Source of the DNA: an uncultured Opitutales bacterium
Lineage (GTDB): Bacteria > Verrucomicrobiota > Verrucomicrobiia > Opitutales > Intestinicryptomonadaceae
Direction of reading: 5' to 3'
Assembly: GCA_900547395.1 (NCBI GenBank)
Contig: URGP01000005.1
Location: forward strand, 50,558-114,557
Length of the DNA stretch: 64,000 bases
Below are positions 1-8,598 of the stretch, piece by piece; position 1 is the first letter of the stretch, and the number at the start of each line of letters is the position of its first letter. Made by a program: the position numbers and the translations under genes. Below the pieces are notes generated by a model, which saw nothing but the letters and a program-made list of their open reading frames with translations, did no database searches and was not told the DNA's origin.

Positions 1-1
1 G

Positions 2-514
2 AAAATTTTAGACGCATCAACCCTAAAACCCCTACCGTTCGGAGAACGCGGTCTATTGGCATTGCAGGGCGCAAACGTCTTTGCGGGCTACCTCAACAAC
101 CCCGAAGCCACAAAAAACACCCTGAATGACGGCTGGATTGTGACGGGAGACTTGGCGCGGATTGACAAAGACGGATTTTTGTTCATCGACGGCAGGCTTT
201 CGAGATTTTCAAAGATAGGCGGGGAAATGGTGCCTCACGCAACTGTTGAAAGCGCGCTCTCAAACGCGCTTGGCTTCGATAAAAGCGACATTCCGCTGAT
301 TGCAATATCATCTAAATTAGACGAAGGCAAAGGAGAAGCACTGGTGCTAGTCACGACCGTTGACATAGACCACCGCCAAGTAAAAGAAGCCCTTAAAGCG
401 GAAGGAATTTCAAACCTTTGGACGCCAAAACACATAGTAAAAACCGACCGCATACCGCTTCTGCCGTCGGGCAAACTAAACTTAAAGGAACTTTCAGAAA
501 TAGCAGAGCAATGA
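2..514 (+). CDS. Acyl-[ACP]/acyl-CoA synthetase, 3' end (Aas-like), partial
   Basis: The reading frame is open from base 2, so the gene starts upstream of the window; about 170 C-terminal residues are present. The sequence shows the late core of an ANL-superfamily AMP-forming ligase: a GERGLL segment, then NVFAGYLNNPEAT, GWIVTGDLARID with the conserved TGD aspartate, the hinge region DGR-SRFSKIGGEMV, and a C-terminal lid ending in LPSGKLNLKEL with the usual catalytic lysine after the PSGK turn. Such enzymes activate fatty acids or related acids by adenylation. The GEMV after the hinge and the shape of the end resemble the acyl-ACP synthetase part of Aas (2-acylglycerophosphoethanolamine acyltransferase/synthetase), but with the N-terminus missing the exact substrate is a guess. 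The stop overlaps the next gene's ATG by four bases (ATGA). Confidence 0.8.
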   Translation, partial: KILDASTLKPLPFGERGLLALQGANVFAGYLNNPEATKNTLNDGWIVTGDLARIDKDGFLFIDGRLSRFSKIGGEMVPHATVESALSNALGFDKSDIPLIAISSKLDEGKGEALVLVTTVDIDHRQVKEALKAEGISNLWTPKHIVKTDRIPLLPSGKLNLKELSEIAEQ

Positions 515-1083
515 AAAAATTTTTTACAATATTTATAGTCGCAACAGTTTCCGCCTGCGCCTCAGCCCAAAGCTCCGTGCTTGCCGACATCTTGCAGGAC
601 CTGGAGCTAATCAAGCGCGAAGTCGGCAAGCTGAGCCTTGAAATAGAACGCCTTTCCGCCGAAAACGAATCGCTAAAAAAAGCCTTGAAAGACGCGCAAA
701 ACGCCGCGACTTCAAACGAGGGAATGAATGCGGCAACGGCATCTTTGAGGGCAGAAATAAACTCATCCGTAGCCAAAAGCCAAAGCGAAACGCTCGCGAT
801 TGTGCGCAAGGAGCTTGATTCGCTCGCAAGCCAAACCAACGCGAACCTGGAAAAACTCGCAAAGGCAATCGGCGCAAAACCGCAAGGGCAGGTTCAAACA
901 GACTTTTCTACAAACTATCCGAAAATGGGAGTCACCCACACGGTTGTGCGCGGCGATACGCTAAGCAAAATAGCCCGCAAATACGGCTCAACCGTAAAAT
1001 GGATTCAGGACGCAAACCGCATTGCAGACGCAAACCGCGGATTGGTCGTAGGTCAAACTATTTTCGTTCCCACAAAGGAATAA
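511..1083 (+). CDS. LysM-domain secreted/periplasmic protein with coiled coil
   Basis: A 190-residue protein. The start at 511 is chosen because it overlaps the upstream stop (ATGA) and begins a signal peptide (MKKFFTIFIVATVSACASA); a longer in-frame opening at 418 would lie inside the upstream gene. After the signal, residues about 25-125 form a charged heptad-like coiled coil (repeated I/L/E/K). Residues about 141-188 are a LysM domain (HTVVRGDTLSKIARKYG ... LVVGQTIFVP), a fold that binds N-acetylglucosamine in peptidoglycan. It probably anchors or measures cell wall in the periplasm. It sits in the same tightly spaced run as parB, which starts one base after its stop. There is no catalytic domain. 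Confidence 0.85.
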   Translation: MKKFFTIFIVATVSACASAQSSVLADILQDLELIKREVGKLSLEIERLSAENESLKKALKDAQNAATSNEGMNAATASLRAEINSSVAKSQSETLAIVRKELDSLASQTNANLEKLAKAIGAKPQGQVQTDFSTNYPKMGVTHTVVRGDTLSKIARKYGSTVKWIQDANRIADANRGLVVGQTIFVPTKE

Positions 1084-1084
1084 T

Positions 1085-2047
1085 ATGGCAAAAGAACACA
1101 AATCACTCGGCAGGGGGCTTGGCTCAATCATAAGCGGAGGCATTAAAAAATCCGTTCCAACCCAAAAAAATGCCCCCTTAAAACCTGCCGTAAAAGCCGA
1201 CACAAAAAGCGAAACATCTTCGGCGGAAAAATCGGCTCAAACCCCAATGGGGCTTTTCAGCGAAATCTTAATCGAAAAAATTTCCGTAAGCCCCTACCAA
1301 GCGCGAAAGGAATTTTCGGAAGATGAAATCGCGCAGCTTGCGGATTCAATAGCCTCGGAAGGCTTGTTGCAGCCGATTATAGTGCGCAAGCTTCAAAACG
1401 GAACCTTTGAGCTGATTGCGGGCGAAAGGCGTTTGAGGGCATGCCAAAAGCTTGGCTTAAAGCGCATCGCCTCCTGCGTGCAAACCGCAAGCAACGCTTC
1501 TGCCGCAGTAAAAGGTTTGATAGAAAATTTGCAGCGTTCCAACCTAAACCCAATGGAAGAAGCGCAAGGCATAGCGGCTTTAATCGCAAACTTCAACATT
1601 ACGCAGGAAGCGGCGGCAAACAGGCTCGGCAGACCGCGCTCCACTATCGCAAATTCCCTGCGCCTTTTGACTTTGCCAAAAGAAGTCCAGGGGCTTATCG
1701 CAACAGGCAACCTCTCGCACGGGCACGCAAAAGTTTTGCTTTCTTTAAATGATAAAACCCAGCAGATACTCCTTGCCCGCAAAATCGTCGAAGGTCAGTT
1801 AAACGTCAGAATGGCGGAAGAAGCGGTAAACCGCATAAAAAACGAGCGCGACCGCAACACAAACGGCACTGCCCGCTCCCAAGCCGCTCAAAGCGCGGTG
1901 GTGCGCGATGTCCAGAAAAAGATTTCAGAGCGTTTGAACGCCGCAGTCGAATTGAAACATACTCCCAAAAAGGGCAAGATAATCATTGAATACTTCGGCA
2001 ACGAAGACCTGCAAAGGATTTTGGAAATTCTGGGAGTTGACATATAA
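1085..2047 (+). CDS. parB: ParB/Spo0J chromosome-partitioning protein
   Basis: 320 residues, the usual ParB length. The N-terminal LGRGLGSIISGG block matches the ParA-interacting tail of Spo0J-type proteins. The ParB/Srx domain (about residues 58-150) carries ISVSPYQARK, the CTP/Arg box GERRLRA (113-119) and ENLQRSNLNPMEEA (about 147-160). A helix-turn-helix follows (ITQEAAANRLGRPRSTIANSL split around residues 171-192), with a short C-terminal dimer domain. ParB binds parS sites and loads SMC for chromosome segregation. No parA lies next to it in this window; parA is usually just upstream of parB, but here the preceding genes encode a LysM protein and an acyl-activating enzyme. Its TAA overlaps the next ATG by one base. 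Confidence 0.95.
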   Translation: MAKEHKSLGRGLGSIISGGIKKSVPTQKNAPLKPAVKADTKSETSSAEKSAQTPMGLFSEILIEKISVSPYQARKEFSEDEIAQLADSIASEGLLQPIIVRKLQNGTFELIAGERRLRACQKLGLKRIASCVQTASNASAAVKGLIENLQRSNLNPMEEAQGIAALIANFNITQEAAANRLGRPRSTIANSLRLLTLPKEVQGLIATGNLSHGHAKVLLSLNDKTQQILLARKIVEGQLNVRMAEEAVNRIKNERDRNTNGTARSQAAQSAVVRDVQKKISERLNAAVELKHTPKKGKIIIEYFGNEDLQRILEILGVDI

Positions 2048-2988
2048 TGAAATTCTGCGCAAAAGTCGTTTTTATCGCCGCGCTTGCCGTCATAACGGCA
2101 TCGTCGAAGTCTTTTGCGCAACAGCACAATGATTTCACCGAGGGCAACATAACTCTCGAACGTTCCGAAATGGAAAAAAAGGAAAGCCGCTTTCAAGATG
2201 AAAAAAGCAGGCTGAGGGAAAAGCAATTTTCGCCAAAAACATTCCAACCCAAAGACGACGGAGCAGGCGCAAAAGCCTTGCAGGAGAAAAATTCCAACTT
2301 AAAAAGCGGCGCGCTCGCGGAAACGATGTCGGGCAAAAAAAACGACCGCTATCAAAAGGGCTTTTCTGCGCCCGAACTAAACCGTTTTGAGGGCAATTTT
2401 GACATACCCGAACTCAATGTAATAAAAAATTCCGACAAAAATTTGTCCCGAATATACGAAGGCAGCATAGACTTTTCAAAACGCCACTATCGAGACGGGG
2501 AAATGCAGGAATTTTTGGAAAAAGTAAGCGAGAAATCAATGCAGGACATAAATAAATACATGTTCCGTTCCTCGCGCTCGTCAGACCCGGGAATGCCAAC
2601 TTCGCAAGCGGGCGACCAGCTCGGGCTTTCCGACGTAAAAACAAACTCGATAAAAGACTTTCTTTTCGGAACAAAAAAAATAGAGCGTCCTACTGTTGCG
2701 TTCACAAAGGATATAAATGTCGGCGCAATAAAAAGCAGCAAGGCAATGGATTTGGCGGAAGCAAAAAAAACATCAGCCCCTCCGCCGAATGCAAAAATGC
2801 TCCCCGCACAAGTAATAGGCGAAAAACAAAACGCCCGCCCCGCGCAGACCGCCCCCGAACGCAAAATAAAAATCGCGGAAAAGGAAGTCATACTAAACTC
2901 ACAAGGCATGTTTGCGCCCAAAGACGGCTCGCAAAAGCAAAGCAGGTATAAAATCAAGGTCGAAGTTTCCGAAAAAGAACAAAAATAA
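2047..2988 (+). CDS. Secreted protein of unknown function
   Basis: 313 residues. The start overlaps the parB stop (TAATG), so the two genes are probably translationally coupled. A signal peptide is clear (MKFCAKVVFIAALAVITASSK, with SFA-QQ as the likely cleavage site). The mature protein is very hydrophilic, rich in Lys, Glu, Ser and Ala, with long low-complexity stretches and no hydrophobic core that would suggest an enzyme. I recognise no domain. Its place between parB and a phosphatase in an unbroken operon suggests an envelope or periplasmic protein, but nothing in the sequence gives a function. Confidence 0.75.
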   Translation: MKFCAKVVFIAALAVITASSKSFAQQHNDFTEGNITLERSEMEKKESRFQDEKSRLREKQFSPKTFQPKDDGAGAKALQEKNSNLKSGALAETMSGKKNDRYQKGFSAPELNRFEGNFDIPELNVIKNSDKNLSRIYEGSIDFSKRHYRDGEMQEFLEKVSEKSMQDINKYMFRSSRSSDPGMPTSQAGDQLGLSDVKTNSIKDFLFGTKKIERPTVAFTKDINVGAIKSSKAMDLAEAKKTSAPPPNAKMLPAQVIGEKQNARPAQTAPERKIKIAEKEVILNSQGMFAPKDGSQKQSRYKIKVEVSEKEQK

Positions 2989-2991
2989 TCC

Positions 2992-3642
2992 ATGCGAAAA
3001 ATCGAAACCGTTTTCTTTGACCTTGACGGAACGCTTGTCGATAACTACGAAGCGATTGCAAAGTGCATCTCCGTCTCCCTTGAACCAATGGGCATAACTC
3101 CGCCAACGCTTGAAAAAGTAAAGCGCACTGTCGGAGGCTCCATCCTAATCACTTTTGAAAAGCTGATTGGAAAAAATCTCGCTCCACAAGCCGCAAAAAC
3201 TTATATGGAGCATATCAAAGACTACGAACTACTCGGCTTGAAAGAAATGCCCCATGCGCGGGAAATCTTGCAAGGCTTGAAATCCCGCGGAATAAAATCC
3301 GCGCTTTTTACGAATAAATCCCAAAAATCCGCGGAAAACATAATCGAGTTTCTGAATTTGAGTTGCTTTTTTGAAAAGATAATAGGAACCGATTTGCACG
3401 GAGCGCGAAAGCCGGAAAAAGAATTTACTTTGCTTGCGCTTGAAAAAATGAACGCATACTTTGAAACAAGCGCAGTCGTCGGCGATTCCCCATACGACTA
3501 CAAAGCGGCAAAAGCCTGCGGGTTAACGCCTATACTTGTCGCGACGGGAGGAAATTCTTTTGAAAGCCTCGAAAGCTTATGCCCCGGAGCAAACATATTT
3601 AAAGATCTGCGCGAAGCAGAAATTTTCATAGAAAGCAGATAG
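2992..3642 (+). CDS. gph: HAD-family phosphatase, phosphoglycolate phosphatase-like
   Basis: 216 residues, typical of Gph/PgmB-type HAD hydrolases. Motif I is FFDLDGTLVDN with nucleophile Asp10 and general acid Asp12. Motif II Thr is in SALFTNKS (about residue 104), motif III Lys in ARKPEKEF, and motif IV in VVGDSPYDYKAAKACG. An alpha-helical cap follows motif I (C1 type). These enzymes hydrolyse small phosphate esters; 2-phosphoglycolate is the usual assignment for this architecture, but substrate cannot be read from sequence. It starts three bases after the preceding gene and ends the plus-strand operon, tail to tail with the minus-strand GTPase two bases away. No terminator hairpin is visible between them. 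Confidence 0.8.
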   Translation: MRKIETVFFDLDGTLVDNYEAIAKCISVSLEPMGITPPTLEKVKRTVGGSILITFEKLIGKNLAPQAAKTYMEHIKDYELLGLKEMPHAREILQGLKSRGIKSALFTNKSQKSAENIIEFLNLSCFFEKIIGTDLHGARKPEKEFTLLALEKMNAYFETSAVVGDSPYDYKAAKACGLTPILVATGGNSFESLESLCPGANIFKDLREAEIFIESR

Positions 3643-3644
3643 CC

Positions 3645-4883
3645 CTACTTGGCAGACTGCATAATGGCGTCCGCCAATTCTTCCCTAAGCGCGTTCTGCA
3701 TGGCAAAAAATGAATCGCTCTCGTCTCCATTCGCGGCGCGTATTGAAAAACGCGCAAGCTTTTCGGAATTTATGAAAACAGGCGCAAAGCCGCGTTTTGA
3801 CAAGTCGATTTCAAATTCTTTTGTCGCCGATTTCGCGTAGGAAAACGACGCGATTGAAGAAACAAAAAACACGGCGTCCCTTGCAAAAATTTCGGGAAGA
3901 TCGGAATTCGGATTTGCCGCGCAAAGGGCGTCGGGCTTCTTCGCAAAAGGCAGCTTGCCCCAAAGCCTGCGGATTACATTCGGCAAAATTATGCGCATTT
4001 GCAAATCCGACAGTTTGAAATCGGGCGCATTTACCCTTATGCCCGAATATCTGAACCTGCGCAAAACTTCGCGCCTAAACCCCGACACAAACGCGGAAAC
4101 CATCGAAGAAAAATCGCCATGCAAACGCAAAGACTCATCTTTTGAAATCGAAAAATTCGACATTTTCAAGGAGGAGCGCAAATTCATCAAGTCTTTCAAA
4201 GAGTTCAAAATTTCCCCCGCCGCCGCGTCTATGTTGCTGCGCCAAAGAGAAGTCCTGTTGGCTTTCAAGGCGCGCAAAACTTCGCTCAAGTCAGAGCGGA
4301 CGCGCAATGACGAAGCGGAGCAAATTTCGTCAAACAACCTCGCGCAATCCGAAAACTTTGTCTTGAAGGCGTCAAATTCAAAACACTCCATCGCGCGGAT
4401 TGCAAAATTATCGCGCCATTCTCCGATAAAATCGTCGTCCTTTCTGTTTACAAGCCCCAAAACGGCAACACCCGAACCCAGCATGGAAAAAGTGTCAAGC
4501 AGGCATTTTTGCGTATGACCTACAAAATTATCCGCATTGACCACAAGCATGCAAATGTCGGCATCGGAAAGCGCCTTCATTATCTCGACATCATGAGCAT
4601 AGCGCGGATCCTTAAACTCCTCGACAAAGGCGTTCGCGGGGTTGCGCCCCGCCGCCACATAGTCTTTAAAGCTGAAAAACACCGTTTCGGGATGCTGAAG
4701 CCCGGGAGTGTCTATAACCTCGACGTTGCACTTGCCCAAATTGATTTCGCGAGGCTGCATATGCTTTGTCTCGCCCGGAATCGGCGAAACCGCAACCTCG
4801 TCGTCTCCCAAAAAATTCGCAAAAATACTGCTCTTGCCGTCGTTCGGACGCCCGACTATGACGATTTTGTAAAGGCTTTTCAT
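3645..4883 (-). CDS. Era/TrmE-like GTPase of the DUF3482 type
   Basis: 412 residues from the ATG at 4883, which lies two bases after the upstream stop and puts the P-loop right at the N-terminus. The longer GTG start at 4937 lies inside the upstream gene and has no ribosome-binding site. The G domain is visible: G1 GRPNDGKSS (11-19), a Thr in the switch region (PGETKHMQ), G3 DTPG (58-61) and a G4-like NRKD. After about residue 190 comes an alpha-helical region without known catalytic motifs. Proteobacterial relatives are annotated as GTPase/DUF3482 and are encoded next to a DUF2868 membrane protein, as here. The function of the pair is unknown; a membrane-associated regulatory GTPase is the natural inference. 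Confidence 0.75.
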   Translation of the reverse strand: MKSLYKIVIVGRPNDGKSSIFANFLGDDEVAVSPIPGETKHMQPREINLGKCNVEVIDTPGLQHPETVFFSFKDYVAAGRNPANAFVEEFKDPRYAHDVEIMKALSDADICMLVVNADNFVGHTQKCLLDTFSMLGSGVAVLGLVNRKDDDFIGEWRDNFAIRAMECFEFDAFKTKFSDCARLFDEICSASSLRVRSDLSEVLRALKANRTSLWRSNIDAAAGEILNSLKDLMNLRSSLKMSNFSISKDESLRLHGDFSSMVSAFVSGFRREVLRRFRYSGIRVNAPDFKLSDLQMRIILPNVIRRLWGKLPFAKKPDALCAANPNSDLPEIFARDAVFFVSSIASFSYAKSATKEFEIDLSKRGFAPVFINSEKLARFSIRAANGDESDSFFAMQNALREELADAIMQSAK

Positions 4884-4885
4884 CT

Positions 4886-6265
4886 CTAAAAAAGTTTTAT
4901 GTTGCGGCTTGAAATGGAATTTATTTTTCGAGACCACCAGGATTTTTCAACTGCCCCCGGCGCCCTGAAAACTCTCTGCAATTTCGAAAGCCTGCCCAAG
5001 AGATGCACGCTCACGAATTTATCCGGAAACTTGTTTACGAGATTTTCAATATTTTCAAAAACCTCCTCGTTGTAATCGTCGGAAAGAAGCACCAATGCAA
5101 TGTTTTTCTTCGGCGCAATCGCCTTTTCAAAATCTTCCGAAAAAATTTCCCTGCCGAAAGAATAGCTCGCAATTTCCGCACCCTGCTCGTTTAAAGAAGC
5201 CTTTACAGAATTTAAAATAACGTCCGAAAAAGCCGACAAGTCGGAACGCAGCAAGACCAAAACGGAAGGTTCGCCTTCGGATGGCAAGCCCGACAACTTC
5301 AAAGAATTGTCGCAAGAGGCAAATTCCATGCGCCGTATGATGTCGCTTATCTTGCGGTCGTTTCTTATTCGGTTTACGCCGAAAGTGCGGGATATTTTGA
5401 AATAGAAGAACGCCAAAATTGCGCCGCGCAAAAACACGCCGTAAAAGAAGCTTGCCATTACGAAGAATATCGCCCACGCCTCGCAGCTTTCCGATGTCAG
5501 TTTTGCGCCTTCTCCCGCCAAAAATTTGGACTTTTCAATCTGCTCCAAAGAAGGATAGCCTGTGCCCTCTCCCACAAAAACAGACCACGGCAAAGATACA
5601 ACCCCTACAAAGTTCCCCATTCTTTCGGAAGTTACAATGCGCGGCATTGTCGTGCGCCAGCCGTATTCGTATTCGTTAAACATCGGCTTGAAGAGCTGAA
5701 CCAAAAAGATGCCGCAGGCAACGCCCAAGCCCAAAAACTGGGCGGCAATAGCCCCCTTCAAGAAAATCCACTTTTTATTAGCTCCATAAAGCGCGCCCAA
5801 GCCCCCTTTGTCTTTGAAAAACCTTGAAAGGATAAATGAAACCGAAAAGTCCACAACCCTGCCGAATGTCGGGGCAAAGAAAAATGCGCTAAACAGCAAA
5901 AGAAGCGGAACAAGCACGCAAGTTATGAAAAAGAAGCTTACGTTTATCACCCCGCCGAAATCAGCCCCGTTAAAGAATGCGCCCGCAAGAGGCATTCCCA
6001 CGGCAAACAGTCCCGCAAAAAATAAAATTGCCGAAACTATCCTGAAAAGCCACACCGCGTTGGCTCCCGCGCTTCGATGCGAAGAAGCCTCGCGCATTGC
6101 GGAAAGCCAATGCCTTAAAAGCGACATCTCGTCTTTTTTTTCCAAATCCGACGCAGTGGAGTAGATTTTGAAATCCCGCGCGCTTTTAAACTCGTCCGAC
6201 AAATTTTCATCGCGGCTTATGAAAATTTCCAAATCTATTATGTCTTCTGAACTCAAATGCTTCAT
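4886..6265 (-). CDS. DUF2868 family membrane protein, partner of the adjacent GTPase
   Basis: 459 residues. The N-terminal 65 residues are hydrophilic, followed by RHWLSAMREASSHRSAGANAV and several membrane segments (about residues 70-90, 105-130, 170-195 and a fourth near 265-285). The C-terminal third is soluble and ends with a helical tail. This layout, together with the adjoining GTPase, matches the DUF2868/DUF3482 gene pair known from gamma-proteobacteria. The two genes are two bases apart and clearly co-transcribed, with this gene first. It probably tethers or senses for the GTPase at the inner membrane; no enzymatic motif is visible. The 74-base gap upstream, before the FAD oxidoreductase gene, holds no obvious hairpin. 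Confidence 0.75.
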   Translation of the reverse strand: MKHLSSEDIIDLEIFISRDENLSDEFKSARDFKIYSTASDLEKKDEMSLLRHWLSAMREASSHRSAGANAVWLFRIVSAILFFAGLFAVGMPLAGAFFNGADFGGVINVSFFFITCVLVPLLLLFSAFFFAPTFGRVVDFSVSFILSRFFKDKGGLGALYGANKKWIFLKGAIAAQFLGLGVACGIFLVQLFKPMFNEYEYGWRTTMPRIVTSERMGNFVGVVSLPWSVFVGEGTGYPSLEQIEKSKFLAGEGAKLTSESCEAWAIFFVMASFFYGVFLRGAILAFFYFKISRTFGVNRIRNDRKISDIIRRMEFASCDNSLKLSGLPSEGEPSVLVLLRSDLSAFSDVILNSVKASLNEQGAEIASYSFGREIFSEDFEKAIAPKKNIALVLLSDDYNEEVFENIENLVNKFPDKFVSVHLLGRLSKLQRVFRAPGAVEKSWWSRKINSISSRNIKLF

Positions 6266-6339
6266 TTAATGAAAAATTCCTTGTCCTTTTTATAAAAAAA
6301 CGTTCAAAGCTGCAACAAATAAAGCGTTTGAAATTCGCT

Positions 6340-7980
6340 TTAAAGCGATAAAATTTGACCGTCGGCTTTTAGTTTTTCGGAAAGCTTTTCGTAATCGACA
6401 TCCTGCACAGGCATATTTTTATCTATCGCCATCGATGCCGCAGTCGCCGCAGAATGCCCCAATATCATAAACACGGGCTCCATTCTAATCGAGCCGTATG
6501 CGATATGCGAAGCGGAGCAGGCGTTTGTCACCATCAAATTGGTGCATTCGGATTTTTTTGGAACGATTGAGCCGTAAGAGATTTTATAGGGCTTGCAGCC
6601 CGCTCCCACATCGCCCTCGTTTTGCACAAAGCCTTCGGGAGTGACATACCTAACGGTATTATGGCTGTCGAGAGTGTATGAGCCCATGCCGATTGATTTT
6701 GGCGTTGACGCCCTGCCGGTGCAGTCGTGTTCTGTCATGACGTACTCGCCAATCAGTCGGCGGGCTTCGCGTATGTAAAGATAAAACGGCCAGTTGCCCG
6801 TGTCGGTAAATTCGTCTTTTGCCAAGCCCCATCTTGAAATATCCTTGCGCAGTTTTTCAGGCACGCGCTCGTCGTTTGAAAGGAAGTACAAAAGACCAAG
6901 CTGGTAATCCTTGTGGGATTTAACTATCTTTTCGCGCGTCTTGTAGTCGGCTTCGGGATAATCGTAATTCCCGCCCAAAAAGTCGGTGGAAAATGCGCCC
7001 TGGTTGTTGGTGTCTGTCTTTCCGTTCATGATGCGGTCGTTTTTAAGAAAATCGCGCCTGCCTTCGGCTTCGTAATAGCGCAGAGCCAATATGTAATCGT
7101 CGGCATTGTAGTTTTCGGGCTTGGGGAACGGAACGCGGTTTTCGGGCAAATCGGTAAGGCACATTCTGAAGCAATACGCCTGTAATCGGTTGTCGCCCTC
7201 TCCAAGCGGGGCAATGGGTTCGCTCGAAACGTGCTTCAAAAGCCCGCTTTTCGGATTTCCCTTTTCGACATACGGATCAACCTGCTTTTGGAAATGGTGG
7301 CGATGCCCTGAGAACTTGCCAAGCCGAGAGCCGTTGTAGTTTTCTTTATAAACTGAATTGGATTCTCTTCCGACAGTGTAGGAACAACCCGCCGCCGCCA
7401 TCAAGTCGCCTTCAAATGTGGCGTCTATAAAGACTTTGCCGGCAAACACATCGCCTTTCAAGGATTTAAACGAAACGATTTTGCCGTCCTTGCTTTTGCG
7501 AACGCCTTTTTTTGAGCGGTCGAGGTAAGTGTTTTTATATACAGGGATTTTCAGCTCTTGAAGCCAGTTGTCATAAACTCGCTCGGCGACGGACGGTTCG
7601 AAAATCCAAGCAAGCTCGCGCTCGTCGTCCATTGCTTTGGTTCCCTGCCCCGACGCCTTGAAATTTTCGCGCTTTTTGCCGAACTTCCAGCTTTCGGGCT
7701 TTTTGTATTCAAGCCAAATTCTATGGTAAAATTCCTTGCTGACGCCCCCGATTGTCGCGGTTTTACCAGAATCGGTAAATCCCAGCCCCGCGCTCGACAT
7801 AGCCCCAAGATGGTTTTCGGGAGCGACAAGCACGACGCTCTTGCCTTCCCTTGCCGCCTGCACCGCCGCGGCAACTCCCGCAGACGTGCCTCCATAAACA
7901 ACAATGTCCGCCTTGACGGTTTTGGCGTTTAAAGCCAAAGACGCACACATTAACACTAACGACAATAAAATTTTCTTCAT
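6340..7980 (-). CDS. Secreted FAD-dependent oxidoreductase (FAD_oxidored family)
   Basis: 546 residues from the second of two tandem ATGs (MKKILLSLVLMCASLALNA is a signal peptide); starts at 7983 or 7992 would add only a few residues. Right after the signal comes a Rossmann dinucleotide fold: ADIVVYGGTSAGVAAAVQAA, with ENHLGAMSSAGLGFTD as the flavin-contacting loop. The family is common in Bacteroidota, Planctomycetota and Verrucomicrobiota, often as exported proteins of unknown substrate, sometimes near glycan-degradation genes. The C-terminus contains CSASHIAYGSIRMEP and a helix that closes the FAD domain. There is no neighbour on the same strand close enough to form a clear operon, so the substrate stays open. 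Confidence 0.85.
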   Translation of the reverse strand: MKKILLSLVLMCASLALNAKTVKADIVVYGGTSAGVAAAVQAAREGKSVVLVAPENHLGAMSSAGLGFTDSGKTATIGGVSKEFYHRIWLEYKKPESWKFGKKRENFKASGQGTKAMDDERELAWIFEPSVAERVYDNWLQELKIPVYKNTYLDRSKKGVRKSKDGKIVSFKSLKGDVFAGKVFIDATFEGDLMAAAGCSYTVGRESNSVYKENYNGSRLGKFSGHRHHFQKQVDPYVEKGNPKSGLLKHVSSEPIAPLGEGDNRLQAYCFRMCLTDLPENRVPFPKPENYNADDYILALRYYEAEGRRDFLKNDRIMNGKTDTNNQGAFSTDFLGGNYDYPEADYKTREKIVKSHKDYQLGLLYFLSNDERVPEKLRKDISRWGLAKDEFTDTGNWPFYLYIREARRLIGEYVMTEHDCTGRASTPKSIGMGSYTLDSHNTVRYVTPEGFVQNEGDVGAGCKPYKISYGSIVPKKSECTNLMVTNACSASHIAYGSIRMEPVFMILGHSAATAASMAIDKNMPVQDVDYEKLSEKLKADGQILSL

Positions 7981-8085
7981 CATATACTTCATTTTTATAA
8001 TATATTTAATATTACATACAAAAAAACCCAAAACATGTAAAACAAATTTTGGGGTCATAAAATATTTATGTTTTGATTTTCAGGC

Positions 8086-8589
8086 TCACTCGCCTTTTCT
8101 TTTTCTCGGGATTACCCTGAAAAGCGAACAAGTTTCGCCTTGCGCCACAAAATTATTTTCAAGAGTAAAATCGTAGAAAGAACTTATATCGGGAACGGAC
8201 GCAATTTCAATGGAGTTTACCGGCTCGTCGTCCATGTCCATGGCCCTCTGCGCAAAACGAAAAGTCACGACGGTTGTGAACATCAAAAGGGCAACCACAG
8301 ACCATTCTGCCGCCGCGCGCTTGCGTGTTCTCTTTTTTATCGTGTAAACAGGCAGGCGCGGAAGTTTTACGGTTTGCTTTCCAAACATTTTACATGTTGC
8401 AAGATGAATGCGGCGCGCCTTGGAAAAATCGTTTTTTGCCCTCTCGTTTGAGCTTACAAGTTTCGCAAGCAAATCCAGCTCTTCCCTTGTGATTGTCATG
8501 TCAAGATACGAGCTTACGAGTTCGTCAAAACGGTTTTTAGAAACCACTTTGCCGCCAATTTTGAAAGCCTGTTTGTTTCCTTTTTCCAT
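8086..8589 (-). CDS. Putative membrane anti-sigma factor
   Basis: 167 residues, with a good Shine-Dalgarno (AGGAG) seven bases before the ATG. It starts nine bases after the stop of the ECF sigma gene, the classic position for its anti-sigma factor. Residues 1-80 are a soluble helical domain with FDELVSSYLDMTITREELDLL, similar in feel to FecR-type N-termini (DUF4880-like). Residues 80-92 are a basic stretch, then one membrane helix (about 93-112, EWSVVALLMFTTVVTFRFA), then a short outside domain with the C-terminus. No zinc-binding HxxxCxxC motif is present, so it is not a ZAS-domain protein. Binding to the sigma factor is inferred from the operon and topology only. Confidence 0.65.
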   Translation of the reverse strand: MEKGNKQAFKIGGKVVSKNRFDELVSSYLDMTITREELDLLAKLVSSNERAKNDFSKARRIHLATCKMFGKQTVKLPRLPVYTIKKRTRKRAAAEWSVVALLMFTTVVTFRFAQRAMDMDDEPVNSIEIASVPDISSFYDFTLENNFVAQGETCSLFRVIPRKRKGE

Positions 8590-8598
8590 TTCCGCTCC

